Positions 48,916-56,600 of a DNA stretch of 64,000 bases are shown here, one piece after another. The DNA comes from Polyangiaceae bacterium (lineage in GTDB: Bacteria > Myxococcota_A > Polyangia > Polyangiales > Polyangiaceae): positions 17,656-81,655 of the forward strand of contig JAKLKA010000011.1 of the NCBI GenBank assembly GCA_023150915.1, written 5' to 3'. Positions within the stretch are counted from its first letter, which is position 1; every line of letters begins with the position of its first letter. Made by a program: the position numbers and the translations under genes. The notes under the pieces are model-generated. The model had not been told where the DNA came from. It saw nothing but the letters and a program-made list of their open reading frames with translations, and made no database searches.

Positions 48916-49934
48916 CAGAAGCGCCCTCCGAGCGAGGCGTAGCCCGGGGCAAGCTGCACGCGCAGCGCTGCGGACCTCTCCGGGGCCTTCTTGTCACCCG
49001 ACAAGAAGAACAGCGTGGCCCCCGTGCCGACACCGATGATGCCGACGGCCAGCCCGACGGTGGCGATGGTCTGGTAGCGCCGACCCGCGTCGATGTCGTC
49101 TTGCCGGTCGGGGCCGCAGTGCCCGCCGGTGCAGCTCGACTCGAGGTCGTCGAACTTGGACTTGTTCATCAGTCCGAAGATCGCGAACGTGGCGAGGCCC
49201 GCGACGCCGATGCCCCCGGCCACATACGCGACGGGTCTTAGCGAGCTCGCCTTCCCGGCGGGTGGAGCGGTGTCCGGGGTGCTTGCTGCGGGTTTGCTCT
49301 CGGCGGGCGCGGCCACCGGTGCAGCGGGCGCGTCGGTCGGGATGTCGAGCTCGACCTTGGCCGTGGCGCCGGCCGCCACGCTGAGCTCTTTGCGCACCGA
49401 GCGGCCATCGGGCAACGCTGCGACCACGACGATGTTGCCGGGCGTCACGACCACCGGCTCGTCGAGATCCGACGTGGCGATGGTGCGCGGCCCGACGTTG
49501 ACCTTGGCGCCCTTCACCGAGTCGGCCAGGACCAGCTCGACGCGCCCCACCTTCGGCTCCATCGCGGCCAGCTCGGTCTCGGCGGCCTTCAGGGTCGGGG
49601 CGTACTTGCTGTCGGCGGCGGCGGCGGACTTCGCGTCGTTCACGGCGCCCACCAGCTCGTAATACGCATCGTCGAGCTGGCCCAGGGCGGCCAGCGAGCG
49701 CGCGATCATCAAGCGCGAGTTGGGGCTGGCCACGATCTCGTTCGAGGCGCGATACGCGGTGATCGCCTCCTTGTAGCGCTTGGCGTCGAACAGCCCGTCC
49801 GCCGCCTCGAAGGTGCGTTGCGCGGCCTTGAGCTGGTCTTTGCTCGCCTTCTCGATGGGGACCCCCGCCGCCAGGGTGGCCTGGGGCACCAAGAGCCCCA
49901 GCGCGAGCAGCGCGACCGGAAGAATGCGAGCCAT
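48915..49934 (-). CDS. Secreted/inner-membrane protein with TPR-like and PEGA-like regions
   Basis: 339 residues. A signal peptide (LPVALLALGLLVPQATLAAG) is followed by a helical repeat region (FEAADGLFDAKRYKEAITAY, SRLMIARSLAALGQLDDAYY), two TPR-like units. Residues about 125-195 are PEGA-like beta structure (KVGRVELVLADSVKGAKVNV). After a Pro/Ala spacer come two membrane helices. Proteins with this arrangement are very common in Polyangia and are often encoded next to Ser/Thr kinases, as here. The role is unknown. Confidence 0.75.
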   Translation of the reverse strand: MARILPVALLALGLLVPQATLAAGVPIEKASKDQLKAAQRTFEAADGLFDAKRYKEAITAYRASNEIVASPNSRLMIARSLAALGQLDDAYYELVGAVNDAKSAAAADSKYAPTLKAAETELAAMEPKVGRVELVLADSVKGAKVNVGPRTIATSDLDEPVVVTPGNIVVVAALPDGRSVRKELSVAAGATAKVELDIPTDAPAAPVAAPAESKPAASTPDTAPPAGKASSLRPVAYVAGGIGVAGLATFAIFGLMNKSKFDDLESSCTGGHCGPDRQDDIDAGRRYQTIATVGLAVGIIGVGTGATLFFLSGDKKAPERSAALRVQLAPGYASLGGRF

Positions 49935-49965
49935 GCTGCTCGCAGATTACCACGCCCGATTCGGG

Positions 49966-51573
49966 TCAGATCCCCTTGGGTCGGAAATCACCGTGCGCCG
50001 AGGGCCTGGGTGCGGGGCGGTCGTCTCGCGGTCGAGGCCGCGGAGCCGACGCACTCGGTGCCGGTGTGGCGCTTGCAGAAGGGGCGGCCTCGGGGTCGAT
50101 GGCCTCGCTTCCCGTCGCGGTCGGGGTGGGGGTCGGCGCGGCGCTGGGCGTGGGGGTCGGCGCTGGGGGAAGGGCCGTGGATGAAGTCTCGGGCTCGCTT
50201 CCCGAGACGCGCATCAGCGCGGCAACCGCGACCGCGATCACTCCCACGCCCACCACGATCAACGGCGCGAAGCGTCGCGTGCCGGAGCGCGCCACGACGA
50301 CCGGTTCTTCGCTGACGCTCACGCCGCTGGCCGTCGACTCGCGCGCGCGCGGTACGGTGACCGGCGGGGTGGGCTCGGGCGCGGCAGCCGGGGGCGGCGG
50401 CAGGCCCTTGGGGATGGGCAGTGACACCGGCGTCAGCTTGCGACGCGGGCGCGTGGGCGCTTCTTGCAGGCTGAAGGTGTCGATCGACGGGCCCGGGACG
50501 CGCGCCACGGCGGGCATCACCACTTCCATCGGAGCCTCGGGGCTTGCCGGTCGGGCGGTGGCGCGGCCCGATTCGGTGCTGATGCTCAGCCGGCCGTCGC
50601 TCATCTGACCCAGCGCCGTGCGCCGCGCTTCGAGCGCGTGGCGAGCCAGTCGCTCGAGCGTCGCAGCCACCTGCTCTGGAGCCGCCACAGTGTCGCGCGG
50701 CAGATCGTCGAGCGCCTTCCGGAACGCTTCGAGCGTGGGATAGCGTTGGGCCGAGTCCCGGGACAGCGCCCGGCTCACCAGCACCACCAGCGAAGCAGCC
50801 AGCGGCGCGCCCTGCCGCGGCAGCTCGTCCAGGGCCGGCGCGGGCTCGGTCATGATCTTGCGGCGCAGCTCGGCCTCGGCCTCGGCCTCGGTCTTGGCCG
50901 TGCTGCGATAAAGTCCGCGGTTGGCCAGCATCTCCCACAGCACCACGCCCAGGCTGTAGACGTCGCTTCGCTGGTCGTGCTTGGGCGGCGCCGCGAGCTG
51001 CTCGGGGGCGCGATAGGGCAGCGCGCTCGAGCGCATGGCGGCGTCGCCCAGCGCGGCGAGCACCCCCGGCTCGGTCAGCATGGTCTCGCCGAAGGCCGCC
51101 ACCGTCAGCCCATCGGGGACCAACCCGCCGAACGGATCGGGGGCGCCGGGGCTCTTCGAGAAGTGGTCGCGCATGGCGATCAATCCGTCCGTAGCGTCAC
51201 GCACGATGGCGAGCGCCACCCCGGAGGGGATCGGGCTCTTGCCGCTCATCGCGTGCTTCATCAGCGCGCCGAGCGGCTCGCCGTCGACGTGCTCGCTGAC
51301 CACCACCAGCTCGTCGTCGCGCTCGATCACCTCGAGAACCGCAGCCACCTTGGGGTGGCGCAGCGCCCGCGCGATCTCGGCGGCCTTGGCCGAGTGCGTG
51401 CGCAAGGCTGGCACCGTGCCGCCGAAGCGGATCCGGCGGATGCCGACCACGCGGCCCTGCTCGACGCCCTCGGTGGCCGCACCCGCCCACAGCTCGCCCA
51501 ACGGCCCCTGCGGCAGGGCAAGTGCCAGCTCGTAGCGTCCGATCCGGACCGGCTCGTCGTGAGAGCTCGTCAT
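49966..51573 (-). CDS. Ser/Thr pseudokinase with single membrane helix and proline-rich extracytoplasmic tail
   Basis: 535 residues from the ATG at 51573 with GGAGGGG upstream. The kinase-like fold is clear (SDVYSLGVVLWEMLANRGLY, YRAPEQLA, RYPTLEAFRKAL). The catalytic residues are lost: the VAIK Lys is replaced in RVVGIRRIRFGG, HRD is replaced by MRDHFSKSPGAPD, and DFG by VAAFGE. It therefore likely binds partners instead of phosphorylating. One membrane helix near residue 445 (FAPLIVVGVGVIAVAVAALM) is followed by a Pro/Thr/Ala tail ending FRPKGI. The next gene encodes an active-looking kinase with a matching RPRGI end. Confidence 0.85.
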   Translation of the reverse strand: MTSSHDEPVRIGRYELALALPQGPLGELWAGAATEGVEQGRVVGIRRIRFGGTVPALRTHSAKAAEIARALRHPKVAAVLEVIERDDELVVVSEHVDGEPLGALMKHAMSGKSPIPSGVALAIVRDATDGLIAMRDHFSKSPGAPDPFGGLVPDGLTVAAFGETMLTEPGVLAALGDAAMRSSALPYRAPEQLAAPPKHDQRSDVYSLGVVLWEMLANRGLYRSTAKTEAEAEAELRRKIMTEPAPALDELPRQGAPLAASLVVLVSRALSRDSAQRYPTLEAFRKALDDLPRDTVAAPEQVAATLERLARHALEARRTALGQMSDGRLSISTESGRATARPASPEAPMEVVMPAVARVPGPSIDTFSLQEAPTRPRRKLTPVSLPIPKGLPPPPAAAPEPTPPVTVPRARESTASGVSVSEEPVVVARSGTRRFAPLIVVGVGVIAVAVAALMRVSGSEPETSSTALPPAPTPTPSAAPTPTPTATGSEAIDPEAAPSASATPAPSASAPRPRPRDDRPAPRPSAHGDFRPKGI

Positions 51574-51647
51574 CGTGGCGCCCCTCCGAGTGAGAGAGGG
51601 GCAGTGAGCGAGACTATCAGTGCCTTGGCGGCCGTGACGAAAAACGC

Positions 51648-53009
51648 TCAGATCCCCCGAGGGCGATAGACCTCGGAGGACTTGCCCGGCCGAGCCTTGG
51701 GGCGCGATTCGGGGGCGGGGCGCGGTTTGTCGGCCTCTGGCACGGCGGGGGCCGAGCCCGCGTCGACGACCGGGAGCGCCACTTCTGCTCGGACCGGCTC
51801 GGCGCTGGGGGCGGCGCTCTGCGTGGGGCTGGCGCTGGACACGGTCGAGCTGCCCGCGAGGCTGCGAAACCAGAACGCCCCACCCGCGAGCGCGACCGTG
51901 GCGCCTGCAGCCGCTGCAAGCCAGATCTTCCGGCTGCGCCGGCCGCGCTGGCTGGACGTGAGGCTGAGGCCCGGGACGGAATGGCGCGAGCTCTGCGTGC
52001 CGCCGCCGCGCGCCGGTGTCAGCGTGGGCAGCGAGGCCCGCGCCGGTGGGCGATCCGTAGAGCCCACCACGATGGGCGCCAGCGAGGCCGGCGGCTCCGA
52101 AACCCGACCCAGCCAGCCCGCGCGCAGCGAGACGTGAGAGGCGTCTTCGGTCACCCCCTGCCCGATCAACCACTCGGCCAGCGCGGTGCCCAGGTCTTTC
52201 GCGGTGGCGAAGCGGCGCGCCGCATCTTTGGCGAGGCCGCGCTCGACGATCGCCGCCAGAAGCTCGTCGCCAGCGCCGAGCTCGGTCAGGCTGGGGCACT
52301 CGTCTTCGATGATGGCACGGAGAACCGCGTGGTAGTTGTCGCCTTCGAACGGCAAGCGCGCGCTCACCAGCTCGAACAAGACCACCGACAGCGACCAGAG
52401 ATCACTGGCCGGCCCCACCTCGGCGCCGCGCGCCTGCTCGGGGGACATGTAGACCGGGCTGCCCATGATGGCGCCGTGGGTGGTGCGCCGCGCGGCCACG
52501 GCCTCGGCGAGCGCGATGCCGAAGTCGAGCAGCTTGGGCTGCATGCGACCGCCCACCTTCGCCAGAAAGATGTTCTCGGGCTTGATGTCGCGGTGCACGA
52601 TGCCCGCTTCATGCGCGGCCCGCAGGCCGTCGACCACGGGCAGCACGATCGAAACAGCCTCGACCGCGGCGACGCGACCGCGGCGGCACATGTGGTCGGC
52701 CAGGCTCTCGCCGTCGAGCAGCTCCATGGCCACGAACGGGTCGCCCCGATCGGTGCGGCCGCAATCGTGCACCCGCACCACCGCGGGGTGCTGCAGGCGT
52801 GCCAGCATGCGGGCCTCGGCCAGCAGCCGGTGTGCGGCGTGCGTCTCCGCCAGCTCGGGTCGGAGCAGCTTGAGCGCCACGTGCACGTCCAGGTCCACGT
52901 TGCGCGCAGCCCACACCGTGCCCATGCCGCCCTCGTCGAGCTTGCGCACCAGCTGGAACTTGCCGGCGATCTGGTCCCCTGACCGATAGCGTTCGCTGTC
53001 CGTCACCAC
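51648..53009 (-). CDS. Transmembrane Ser/Thr protein kinase (PknB-type)
   Basis: 453 residues from the GTG at 53009 preceded by GGGGG. A full set of kinase motifs: LDEGGMGTVWAA (Gly loop), HVALKLLRPE (VAIK-type Lys), GIVHRDIKPENIFLA (HRD), KLLDFGIALAE (DFG), GSPVYMSPEQARG (activation segment). A membrane helix near residue 375 (KIWLAAAAGATVALAGGAFW) leads to a short extracytoplasmic tail ending VYRPRGI. The family phosphorylates Ser/Thr on cytoplasmic targets. The adjacent pseudokinase, 74 bases downstream, is an obvious partner or regulator. Confidence 0.9.
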   Translation of the reverse strand: MVTDSERYRSGDQIAGKFQLVRKLDEGGMGTVWAARNVDLDVHVALKLLRPELAETHAAHRLLAEARMLARLQHPAVVRVHDCGRTDRGDPFVAMELLDGESLADHMCRRGRVAAVEAVSIVLPVVDGLRAAHEAGIVHRDIKPENIFLAKVGGRMQPKLLDFGIALAEAVAARRTTHGAIMGSPVYMSPEQARGAEVGPASDLWSLSVVLFELVSARLPFEGDNYHAVLRAIIEDECPSLTELGAGDELLAAIVERGLAKDAARRFATAKDLGTALAEWLIGQGVTEDASHVSLRAGWLGRVSEPPASLAPIVVGSTDRPPARASLPTLTPARGGGTQSSRHSVPGLSLTSSQRGRRSRKIWLAAAAGATVALAGGAFWFRSLAGSSTVSSASPTQSAAPSAEPVRAEVALPVVDAGSAPAVPEADKPRPAPESRPKARPGKSSEVYRPRGI

Positions 53010-53098
53010 TGACCCCCGACGAAGAAGTCGGCCGAAGCGCGCGCAGCATAGCGCAATTTGCGTCGGATGCCGCAACCCACCCGAACCTGTGGCACACC

Positions 53099-54391
53099 AT
53101 GCGGGTCATGCTGCTGGAGCTCCTGGTCATTTTGGTCCTGGTGCTGGCCAACGGGCTTTTCGCCGGGGCAGAAATCGCGGTGGTGGGCTTCGAGCGGGCG
53201 CGCCTGGCGCCGCTCGTCGAGGCCGGGGGACGGCGCGCGCGTGCAGTACAGGCACTGCGCGACGACCCCGAGCGGTTCTTTGCCACGGTGCAGATCGTGA
53301 TCACGGTCGTGGGGGCCACCGCCGGCGCCTTCGGTGGCGCGACCTTCGCCCGGGACCTGACCCCGGTGCTCACCCCCTGGCTGGGCGTCTACGCCGGCGA
53401 GGTGGCGCTGGCCGCGGTGGTCATGGTGGTCTCGTTCTTGTCGTTGGTGCTGGGCGAGCTGGTGCCCAAGTCGCTGGCGCTTCGCCAGCGCGAGCCCTAC
53501 GCACTCTTGGTCGCCCCCGCGCTGCTCTGGCTGTCGCGGGCGGCGCGACCCCTGGTGTGGATCTTGACCCAGGCGTCGAACCTGGTGCTGCGTTGGTTCG
53601 ACGACAGCACGACCTTCAGCGAGACGCGACTCTCGCCGGAAGAGCTGCGCACCCTGGTGGAAGAGGCGGCCGACTCGGGCACCATCGACCCCCGCGTGGG
53701 CGAGATTGCCACCCGCGCCCTGGACTTTGCCAAGCTCACGGCTGCTCACGTGATGATCCCGCGCACCCGCGTGGTGGGCATCGAGCGACGCGCCCAGGCC
53801 GACGAGATCCGCCGGGTGGTGCTCGAGCACGCGCACTCGCGGCTGCCCGTGTACGACGGTGACCTCGACACCATCGTCGGCTACGTGCTCTACAAGGACC
53901 TCTTGCCGCTGGCCTGGGAGGGGCGGCTCCTGGTGCTCGAGGATCTGATTCGCCCGGCGATCGTTGCCAGCGGCTCGCTGGAGGCGTCACTGGTGTTGCA
54001 AGAGATGCGCGCGCAGCACACGCACCTGGCGGTGGTTGCCGATCCAGAGGGGGGCACGGCGGGGATCGTGACCTTCGACGATCTGGTGGAAGAGCTGGTG
54101 GGGGACGTGTTCGGCGAGCTGCACAGCGCGACGCCCGACTCGATGCATCCCGGGGCCGATGGCTCGATCGTCGTGCGCGCCGACGTGCCGCTGCGCGACG
54201 TGAACCGCCAGCACGGCCTGGCGCTGCCAGAGGGCGAGGGCTTCTCCACCGTGGGCGGGTTGTGCCTCAGGCGCGCCGGGCGCGTGCCCCAGGCCGGTGA
54301 CCGCTTGACGCTGGACGACGGCACCGTGCTCTTGATCGACGAGGCCACCGAGCGGGCCGTGGTGCGCGTGCGTCTGCTGCCCAAGGCTTGA
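53099..54391 (+). CDS. CNNM/CorC-HlyC-type membrane protein (DUF21, CBS pair, transporter-associated domain)
   Basis: 430 residues from an ATG. An N-terminal DUF21 domain with four hydrophobic segments (MLLELLVILVLVLANGLFAG, VVSFLSLVLGELVPKSLALR) is followed by a CBS pair (AHVMIPRTRVVGIE, FSETRLSPEELRTL before it) and a C-terminal CorC_HlyC domain (STVGGLCLRRAGRVPQAGDR). The family is linked to magnesium efflux and was first named after haemolysins; modern work treats members as ion transporters or regulators. It stands alone, with its stop adjacent to the stop of the next, opposite gene. Confidence 0.9.
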   Translation: MRVMLLELLVILVLVLANGLFAGAEIAVVGFERARLAPLVEAGGRRARAVQALRDDPERFFATVQIVITVVGATAGAFGGATFARDLTPVLTPWLGVYAGEVALAAVVMVVSFLSLVLGELVPKSLALRQREPYALLVAPALLWLSRAARPLVWILTQASNLVLRWFDDSTTFSETRLSPEELRTLVEEAADSGTIDPRVGEIATRALDFAKLTAAHVMIPRTRVVGIERRAQADEIRRVVLEHAHSRLPVYDGDLDTIVGYVLYKDLLPLAWEGRLLVLEDLIRPAIVASGSLEASLVLQEMRAQHTHLAVVADPEGGTAGIVTFDDLVEELVGDVFGELHSATPDSMHPGADGSIVVRADVPLRDVNRQHGLALPEGEGFSTVGGLCLRRAGRVPQAGDRLTLDDGTVLLIDEATERAVVRVRLLPKA

Positions 54392-54934
54392 TCAGGCGCG
54401 CGGTTTGCGGAAGCGGTCCACCCCGCGGGCGATCACCCATACGAAGACGCACAGCTCGAGCAGCGCCGCGACGCCGAACAGCGCCGTCACCACCACCGGC
54501 GGCCAGGCGCTCGCGATCCGAAACTTCGGCACGAACTCGGCCGGGTAGTCCGGGTCGGCCTTGAGCGGTACGTTCTGCGGTGGCGCCACCGAGTCCCAGA
54601 ACGGCTCTTTCACGTCGAAGTCGTCTTCGAAGCCCTTGTATTGCACCGCCACCTTGAGCGTGGTGCTGTCGTCCCCCTCGACGATCCACTTGCGCGAGAG
54701 CACGCCGGTGGCGTCCACGCCGACCATGTCCAGGTAGTGTGCGCGCAGGTCGTGGGCCGAGATGATCAGTGCTGCTGCCGAGATCCCCGCGGCCACGACC
54801 ACGGCCCAGTCCTTCACGTCCCAGCCCCCGCGGCCCAGCTTGAGCAACAGCAGCACGCCCAAGGCGAGCGCCATGGGTGCGATCTGCCCCATGGCGAACA
54901 CCACGAACCATGAGATGGGTCCCGCGCCGTCCAC
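54392..54934 (-). CDS. Membrane protein of unknown function
   Basis: 180 residues. Two N-terminal helices (ISWFVVFAMGQIAPMALALG, VVVAAGISAAALIISA), a soluble loop of about 85 residues (YKGFEDDFDVKEPFWDSV) and a C-terminal helix (PPVVVTALFGVAALLELCVF) ending in a basic tail. Its stop directly abuts the stop of the CNNM/CorC-type gene on the other strand. No motif assigns function. Confidence 0.65.
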   Translation of the reverse strand: MDGAGPISWFVVFAMGQIAPMALALGVLLLLKLGRGGWDVKDWAVVVAAGISAAALIISAHDLRAHYLDMVGVDATGVLSRKWIVEGDDSTTLKVAVQYKGFEDDFDVKEPFWDSVAPPQNVPLKADPDYPAEFVPKFRIASAWPPVVVTALFGVAALLELCVFVWVIARGVDRFRKPRA

Positions 54935-54973
54935 GGGGTCGAGCCTGCCAGCTCGCTGGGGTTTCAGGAAGGG

Positions 54974-56497
54974 TCAGCTGCGGCGACGGCGCGCCAGAGC
55001 CAGGCCGAGCAGCGCAAGCCCGGCCCAGGCAGAGTGGTTGCCGCCGCGCGGAGCCGTGGCACAGCCGCCCGAGCTGCCCGAGTCACTGGTGGCTTGCGGG
55101 TTTCCGCCGGTGCTTGCTCCGGCGCCTCCGGCTGCCGCGCCGCCCGCTCCGCCGGAAGCGCCGCCGCCGGCGCCGCCCGAGCCCGCGGTGCCGCCGCCGC
55201 CGCCGCCTGCTGCGCCGCCGCCGCCGCCGGTTCCCGTCATGCACATCTGGGCGCAGGGCGTGGCGCAGTTGGTGTTGCACGCGCAATATGCCAGGGCCTC
55301 ATAGCCTGCGGCGCCCTCCGAAGGCGGGCCCTTGCAGGCCGCAATGCAGGCCGCGTCGGTGCACTTGTCGGCACACGCGAGGATGGCCTTGCACGAGGCC
55401 AACGCCAGGCAATCACTGGCCACGCTGGGGCACTCGGTATTGCGGCACTGCTCACACGCGGTGGACCCGCCGAGCGGCGCGCACGTCTTCACCGGCTGGG
55501 TGAAGATCGGGAACGTGGTGTCTTGGCAGACCATGCCGGTGGGGCACGACATGGCGCCGCAGAAATCGGTGCAGAAGCCACCCGGCGCGCACAGGAACGA
55601 AGAGCACTCGGCGCCCGTCTTGCACGGGCTCTGACCCACGGCCTTGGGCGTGGGGTTCTGCCCGGTGCCCGTCTCGAGGGTGGGCGACGCCGCCGCGGCG
55701 GCAAAGGCCTGGTTGATCAGGTCCTTGTGGTAGTCCAGGCGCACGTACTTGGCCGAGGCGTTCGGGTCGGTGCACTTCGACACGCGCGACGCGATGCCGA
55801 TCACCGCGCCGCCCGCCGAGAAGATCGGGCCCCCCGAGTCGCCCGAGCACACCGCCTGCGTGGTCGAGAGCTCGGCGGCACCGGTCAGCTCGTTCCAGTC
55901 CTTGCCCACGCTGCGCACGATCACGTTGGCGCGCATGCGCCGCTTGCCCGAGCCCTGCTGGTTGTCGTTGACCGCGCCGTAGCCCACTGCGGTCACCGCC
56001 TCGCCGATGATCGGCGGCGCGTCGCGCCGGATCTTCAGCGGCGGCGCCACGGTCACGGCCTTGTTCAGCACCAAGAGCGCGATGTCCGCGTTGCACAGAT
56101 TCTTGGTGTTGACGGTGAACAGCTGGCTGCCCACCGCGGCTGGCGTGCCGCTCCACGGGTTCGGCTGCAGCCCGGTGAACACCTTCATGCTCGAGGCTGC
56201 ATAGTTGGCGCCGACATGGTCGCCGTTGGTCGACTTGCCGTTGATGTCGCAGCCGATGCCCTGGGTCACGTTCTGCGCAACGCAGTGCCGCGCGGTCAGC
56301 ACCAGGTTGGGCGCGATCAGCGACGCCGTGCAATTGCCACCGGGGTTGGTGAGCAGCACCACCGCCGGGTGAGCGGTGTCGTCGACGCCGCCCACGATCT
56401 CTTCCGCGGCAGTTCCGGGTTGGGGTCGCTCGGGATCGTGACCCGAGCAAGCGAAAGCGGTGAGCGCGAGGCCAAGCAACAGTGCGCGTCGGATCAT
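54974..56497 (-). CDS. Secreted trypsin-like serine protease with Cys-rich region and MYXO-CTERM tail
   Basis: 507 residues from the ATG at 56497. The signal RRALLLGLALTAFACSG also carries a lipobox-like Cys. A possible activation site is EEIVGGVDDTAHPAV. The chymotrypsin triad is present: TARHCV (His), NADIALLVL (Asp) and CSGDSGGPIF (Ser). After the protease come about 140 residues with some thirty Cys, then a Gly/Ala/Ser linker. The end (GGCATAPRGGNHSAWAGLAL, then an Arg-rich finish) is the MYXO-CTERM pattern, where the Cys before a helix and basic tail directs sorting to the surface. It implies export and anchoring of an active protease. Confidence 0.9.
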   Translation of the reverse strand: MIRRALLLGLALTAFACSGHDPERPQPGTAAEEIVGGVDDTAHPAVVLLTNPGGNCTASLIAPNLVLTARHCVAQNVTQGIGCDINGKSTNGDHVGANYAASSMKVFTGLQPNPWSGTPAAVGSQLFTVNTKNLCNADIALLVLNKAVTVAPPLKIRRDAPPIIGEAVTAVGYGAVNDNQQGSGKRRMRANVIVRSVGKDWNELTGAAELSTTQAVCSGDSGGPIFSAGGAVIGIASRVSKCTDPNASAKYVRLDYHKDLINQAFAAAAASPTLETGTGQNPTPKAVGQSPCKTGAECSSFLCAPGGFCTDFCGAMSCPTGMVCQDTTFPIFTQPVKTCAPLGGSTACEQCRNTECPSVASDCLALASCKAILACADKCTDAACIAACKGPPSEGAAGYEALAYCACNTNCATPCAQMCMTGTGGGGGAAGGGGGGTAGSGGAGGGASGGAGGAAAGGAGASTGGNPQATSDSGSSGGCATAPRGGNHSAWAGLALLGLALARRRRS

Positions 56498-56600
56498 GGT
56501 GGGTACTGCTGGTCGAAAGGCGGCCCCCACCACCGAGTGTCGCACCTCGCCCGCGGCCGTGCGAGGTAGGTGCGCCACTCACCTCGGCGCCCTGCCTCAG

